64,000 nt of DNA from Arthrobacter sp. Bi26. GTDB taxonomy: Bacteria > Actinomycetota > Actinomycetes > Actinomycetales > Micrococcaceae. Within the stretch, counting starts at the first letter, position 1. Every line of letters starts with the position of its first letter. The translations under genes were made by a program, and so were the position numbers. Under the pieces are notes generated by a model. That model had not been told where the DNA came from, made no database searches, and was given only the letters and a program-made list of their open reading frames with translations. Below are positions 61,321 to 64,000 of this stretch, piece by piece. The stretch covers positions 62,001 to 126,000 of the forward strand of contig NZ_CAKKMF010000001.1 in the NCBI RefSeq assembly GCF_918697925.1, written 5' to 3'.

Positions 61321-62831
61321 CGGATGCCGTCCCAGAGGGCGCGTTCCCAGGACCGGGGGTCATTCACCACGCCCTGAGCAACGTCGAAACGCATAGTGAC
61401 CCTGCTGGCGGGTTCGTATTCCGGCCAACCGGGGTCGCCGGTGGTGGCGAAGGACACCCAGGCGGCGTGCATGGCATCGGCCAGTTCCTGCGGGGGATTC
61501 TCGCCCAGGAGCGGCCCGAACAGCCGGGCGTGTGTGTCCAGGGTGTCAAAAACAAACGGCACCTCCACGGCATGGACCGCGCCGAGGCGCGGCGCGGCCC
61601 AGGCGAACTCGTACATGTAAGTTCCCGCGCCGGCGCGCGCCGCGTTCGCGTGAGCCTCGGCCAGGCGGATCGCCGGGATCCGTACCCACCAGTCAGTCTG
61701 CACCGCGGCCAGAAGTTCGCCGGGGGCGGCGCCGGGGTAATGGGCGCGATACGCCTCAAGCGCAGCCTGGACCGGGAGACCGTAGGCGGCGGGCGGGGGG
61801 AACCCTTCAATGTTGTCCGCTCCGCCCAGGCTCTCTTCCGTAACCCTGGCGAGCACGCCGGTGATGGCCAGGAAGAGTTTCCAGTCCTCGGTGTTCGTTC
61901 CTACGATTATGTCGACGTGCGCGCCGGCCCCGGCAGCGATCCGGTCGATCGGACGGCGCGGAATGACGTCTCCGTCGATCACCGGCTGCCACGGCATCAG
62001 GCTTGCCACCACGTCGTGGCCCCAATGCTCGGGGTCCGGGTGCGCCAGCAGTTCAGCCTTGAGCTCCCTCTGCGCCGTCAGGAGCCGTTTGACTGGGACG
62101 GCGGCAATGGCCTCGCGGGTCTGCGGAACCCCGAGTTTCTCGGCGAGGGACCGTCCGATCCGTTCGGCGGCCGGGGAGGGGAGCACATGGTGGGCTGCCC
62201 CGCTCTGCAGGATGGCCCGCTGGAACAGGCCCTCGGCCCGGGGAATGGAGAGAAGGACGCCGATGCTCATCGCTCCTGCCGACTCGCCAAAGACAGTTAC
62301 GTTTCCGGGGTCGCCGCCGAAGTCCGCGATGTTGTCCCGAACCCACTCAAGGGCCGCAATCTGATCGAGCAGGCCCACGTTGGCGTGCCCATCGTCGAGG
62401 TAAAGGAACCCGTCGGCGCCCACGCGCCAGTTGATCACGACGCACACGACTCCGTCGCGGGCGAAGTTCCGGCCGTCATAGGCCGCCGTTGATCCGAATT
62501 CGAACGCGCCGCCCTGGATCCAAACCATCACGGGCAGCCCGGCCGCGCCGGCACTGGCAGTCCAGATGTTCAGGTTCAGGCAGTCGCCTCCGCTGAGGCC
62601 GGTGTCCCAGTCGAAACCCGCGCTGACGGGCGGAGCAACCTGGGGAGGCGAATCCCCGTAGCCCGTGGCGTCCCGGACGCCGGTCCACGGCTCCACCGGC
62701 TGCGGCGGGAGGAGCCTGTTCGCCCCGGTCGGCGGTGCCGCGAAGGGGACGCCCAGGAAGGTGCGGACGCCGTCGGCCTCCGCACCGCGCAGCGTGCCGT
62801 GCACGGTTTTGACGACAGCGTCCATGGCCAT
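61317..62831 (-). CDS. Carboxylesterase family protein (type B)
   Basis: 504 residues of the type-B carboxylesterase/lipase family. FLGVPFAAPPTGANRLLPPQPVEPWTGVRDATGYG opens the fold, SGGDCLNLNIWTASAG carries the family's disulphide/EDCL-like region, VMVWIQGGAFEFGS is the oxyanion-hole motif and VTVFGESAGAMSIGVLLS the nucleophile elbow with Ser184. No signal peptide is seen, so it is probably cytoplasmic. The start is uncertain between two ATGs six bases apart. It follows the membrane terpene-cyclase candidate (48 nt) and may be cotranscribed with it. Confidence 0.9.
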   Translation of the reverse strand: MAMDAVVKTVHGTLRGAEADGVRTFLGVPFAAPPTGANRLLPPQPVEPWTGVRDATGYGDSPPQVAPPVSAGFDWDTGLSGGDCLNLNIWTASAGAAGLPVMVWIQGGAFEFGSTAAYDGRNFARDGVVCVVINWRVGADGFLYLDDGHANVGLLDQIAALEWVRDNIADFGGDPGNVTVFGESAGAMSIGVLLSIPRAEGLFQRAILQSGAAHHVLPSPAAERIGRSLAEKLGVPQTREAIAAVPVKRLLTAQRELKAELLAHPDPEHWGHDVVASLMPWQPVIDGDVIPRRPIDRIAAGAGAHVDIIVGTNTEDWKLFLAITGVLARVTEESLGGADNIEGFPPPAAYGLPVQAALEAYRAHYPGAAPGELLAAVQTDWWVRIPAIRLAEAHANAARAGAGTYMYEFAWAAPRLGAVHAVEVPFVFDTLDTHARLFGPLLGENPPQELADAMHAAWVSFATTGDPGWPEYEPASRVTMRFDVAQGVVNDPRSWERALWDGIR

Positions 62832-62878
62832 AACCGCCACTCTGGCAGGTCCCGGTTGCGCCGGAAAAGGGCCGAAGG

Positions 62879-63520
62879 TCACCGCCTGGACAGCTGTGGC
62901 CCGGCCTGGAGCACGGGGCGCCGGGCCCGCCAGACAAGCCCGATGTACGCCAGATCAAAGACGCTGCACAACAGGCCGAGGCCCAGGATCAGCGCCGAGT
63001 TCCCCAGCCAGCCGAACGCCACCGTGGGAGCCAGCGTGCCGATCCACTTGGCCACTGCGATCAGCAGGGTCTGCCCCCGGGTGCCGCCGCGGGCGGCGAA
63101 CATCGCGATGAACAGCCCGGACATCAGCAGGTTCTGCAGGAAGGCCGCATAGCGGGCCGCGTGGTCCCAGCCGAACTCGGCGACGAACAGCAGCTGCACG
63201 GCGAAGGACGTGACGCCCAGCAGGAGCGCCCAACCGATGAAGAGCCGCCGGGTCACCCAAGCCGGAAGCTCGGAGCGGCCGAACTTCAGGAAGGTGTACA
63301 CAATCACGACGTCGGCGAGTCCCCACGCGATGTTGAAGACACCCTGCGCGGTAATTCCGGTCGCGATGGAGCGGGCGGCGTAAATGGCCTCCCAAGAGAA
63401 ATTCAGCGCCAGCGCGGCGGCCGGGATCGCGTAGCTCCTGTCCCTGAAGCCGATCCGGATGGCATCGACGTAGACCACGGTCCAGGCCAGGCCGCTCACA
63501 ATCGTCAGAAACAGAATCAC
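62879..63520 (-). CDS. Membrane protein resembling Pyr4/PaxB-type transmembrane terpene cyclases
   Basis: 213 residues from a GTG preceded by GGAGGGG. Seven hydrophobic helices are predicted. Near the N-terminus ALALNFSWEAIYAAR contains a Glu at residue 44; near the C-terminus LGLLCSVFDLAYIGLVWRAR contains an Asp at residue 189. In fungal Pyr4, two membrane-embedded acids, Glu63 and Asp218, about 155 residues apart, are essential; the spacing here is 145 and the N-x-S/A-W-E context agrees. This suggests a homologue of the Pyr4 family, which is known to occur in bacteria. The substrate is unknown and no prenyltransferase lies nearby, so a different membrane role remains possible. It precedes a carboxylesterase. 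Confidence 0.6.
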   Translation of the reverse strand: MILFLTIVSGLAWTVVYVDAIRIGFRDRSYAIPAAALALNFSWEAIYAARSIATGITAQGVFNIAWGLADVVIVYTFLKFGRSELPAWVTRRLFIGWALLLGVTSFAVQLLFVAEFGWDHAARYAAFLQNLLMSGLFIAMFAARGGTRGQTLLIAVAKWIGTLAPTVAFGWLGNSALILGLGLLCSVFDLAYIGLVWRARRPVLQAGPQLSRR

Positions 63521-63705
63521 GGTCCCCTCCTCTGATGCATGGGCGCCAACGCGTGCCGACACAGCGAGCTTATCGATGGCCGGCAGATGCCGCTCAGCGG
63601 AGGGCCAAGGAGCAGCTGACAGCCCCCGCTGCAGCGTGGCCGCAACCTATGAAGTTCTAGGATTGCGGCCAGGACGAAGACGTCTGTTTTCCATGAGGAG
63701 TAACC

Positions 63706-64000
63706 ATGACTGTTTATGTCCAGCCAGGCCAAGAAGGATCCAAGGTCCAGTTCAAGGACCGCTACGAGAACTGGATCGGCGGCGAATGGGTGGTTCCTAC
63801 CACCGGCCAGTACATCGAGAACGTCTCCCCGGTGAACGGCAAGCAATTCACTGAGGTTGCCCGAGGCGCAGCCGCGGACGTTGAGTTGGCGCTTGATGCC
63901 GCCCATAGAGCCGCTCCGTCGTGGGGCAAGGCCTCGGCTACCGAGCGCGCGGCCGTCCTGAACAAGATCGCCGACCGCATCGATGCGAACACCGAGATGC
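63706..64000 (+). CDS. Aldehyde dehydrogenase family protein, N-terminal part
   Basis: The first 98 residues are present and the gene runs off the window. GAGGAG is 5 nt before the ATG. VQFKDRYENWIGGEWVVPTTGQYIENVSPVNGKQFTEVARGAAADVELALDAAHRAAPSWGKASATERAAVLNKIADRIDANTEM is the N-terminal domain of NAD-dependent aldehyde dehydrogenases (ExaC/AldA-like, with I-G-G-E-W and N-P-V-N/D motifs). The catalytic Cys and Glu lie outside the window. The gene would oxidise an aldehyde to a carboxylate. Confidence 0.9.
   Translation, partial: MTVYVQPGQEGSKVQFKDRYENWIGGEWVVPTTGQYIENVSPVNGKQFTEVARGAAADVELALDAAHRAAPSWGKASATERAAVLNKIADRIDANTEM

Overview
The window looks like a chromosomal segment of a high-GC Gram-positive actinobacterium of the Micrococcaceae, most likely Arthrobacter or Pseudarthrobacter. 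This is inferred from strong G/C preference at third codon positions, frequent GTG starts, a 180-kDa-class NAD-glutamate dehydrogenase, an E1alpha/E1beta/E2 2-oxoacid dehydrogenase operon, and many genes whose start codon lies 6-8 nt after a TANNNT -10 box. No rRNA, tRNA, CRISPR array, insertion sequence or prophage was recognised. Most of the window is ordinary core and catabolic gene content, separated by clear hairpin terminators.

Layout. 0-6.7 kb: end of a FUSC membrane protein; a 4-hydroxybenzoate module (AAHS transporter, divergent IclR regulator, PobA hydroxylase); an NTF2-like protein coupled to a frameshifted FAD monooxygenase; a thioesterase; a GNAT acetyltransferase. 6.8-14 kb (minus strand): the giant NAD-GDH, a histidine phosphatase and PurB. 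14-17.5 kb: a WXG100-like small protein coupled to a cutinase-like hydrolase, a YvlD/holin-like membrane protein and a HisC-type aminotransferase. 17.6-21.6 kb: 2-oxoacid dehydrogenase operon behind a long palindrome. 21.6-27.2 kb: small membrane protein, acyl-CoA ligase, universal stress protein, PLP aminotransferase, and an FMN reductase/TetR divergent pair sharing a perfect operator. 27.5-33.6 kb: oligopeptide-type ABC importer (two permeases, a fused double ATPase, a lipoprotein receptor). 33.7-39.4 kb: Gfo/Idh oxidoreductase, secreted subtilase, alanine dehydrogenase with divergent PucR-type regulator, small membrane protein. 39.5-45.9 kb: orphan excisionase-type HTH protein, PTS enzyme I, TetR regulator, mannitol PTS (IICBA) and mannitol-1-phosphate dehydrogenase. 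45.9-53.3 kb: MarR/MFS pair, sugar porter, 14-TM drug transporter, RraA-like protein and another MFS transporter. 53.4-64 kb: TetR, malic enzyme, DUF456 protein, repeat protein, NTF2 protein, LysE/Lrp pair, a second Lrp, GluQRS, an HD hydrolase resembling small alarmone hydrolases, a carboxylesterase, a membrane protein resembling Pyr4/PaxB terpene cyclases, and the start of an aldehyde dehydrogenase.

How genes work together. PobA with its transporter and regulator would import 4-hydroxybenzoate and convert it to protocatechuate (ring-cleavage genes lie outside). PtsI, MtlA and MtlD import mannitol and oxidise it to fructose-6-phosphate; HPr is not in the window. GDH, Ald and the malic enzyme link amino acids and C4 acids to central carbon. 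Items most worth a second look are the membrane terpene-cyclase candidate, the WXG-like/cutinase-like pair, the set of predicted leaderless promoters (notably the MarR promoter embedded in two palindromes) and the palindrome before the 2-oxoacid dehydrogenase operon. All functional calls are read from sequence motifs by eye; no database search was run.
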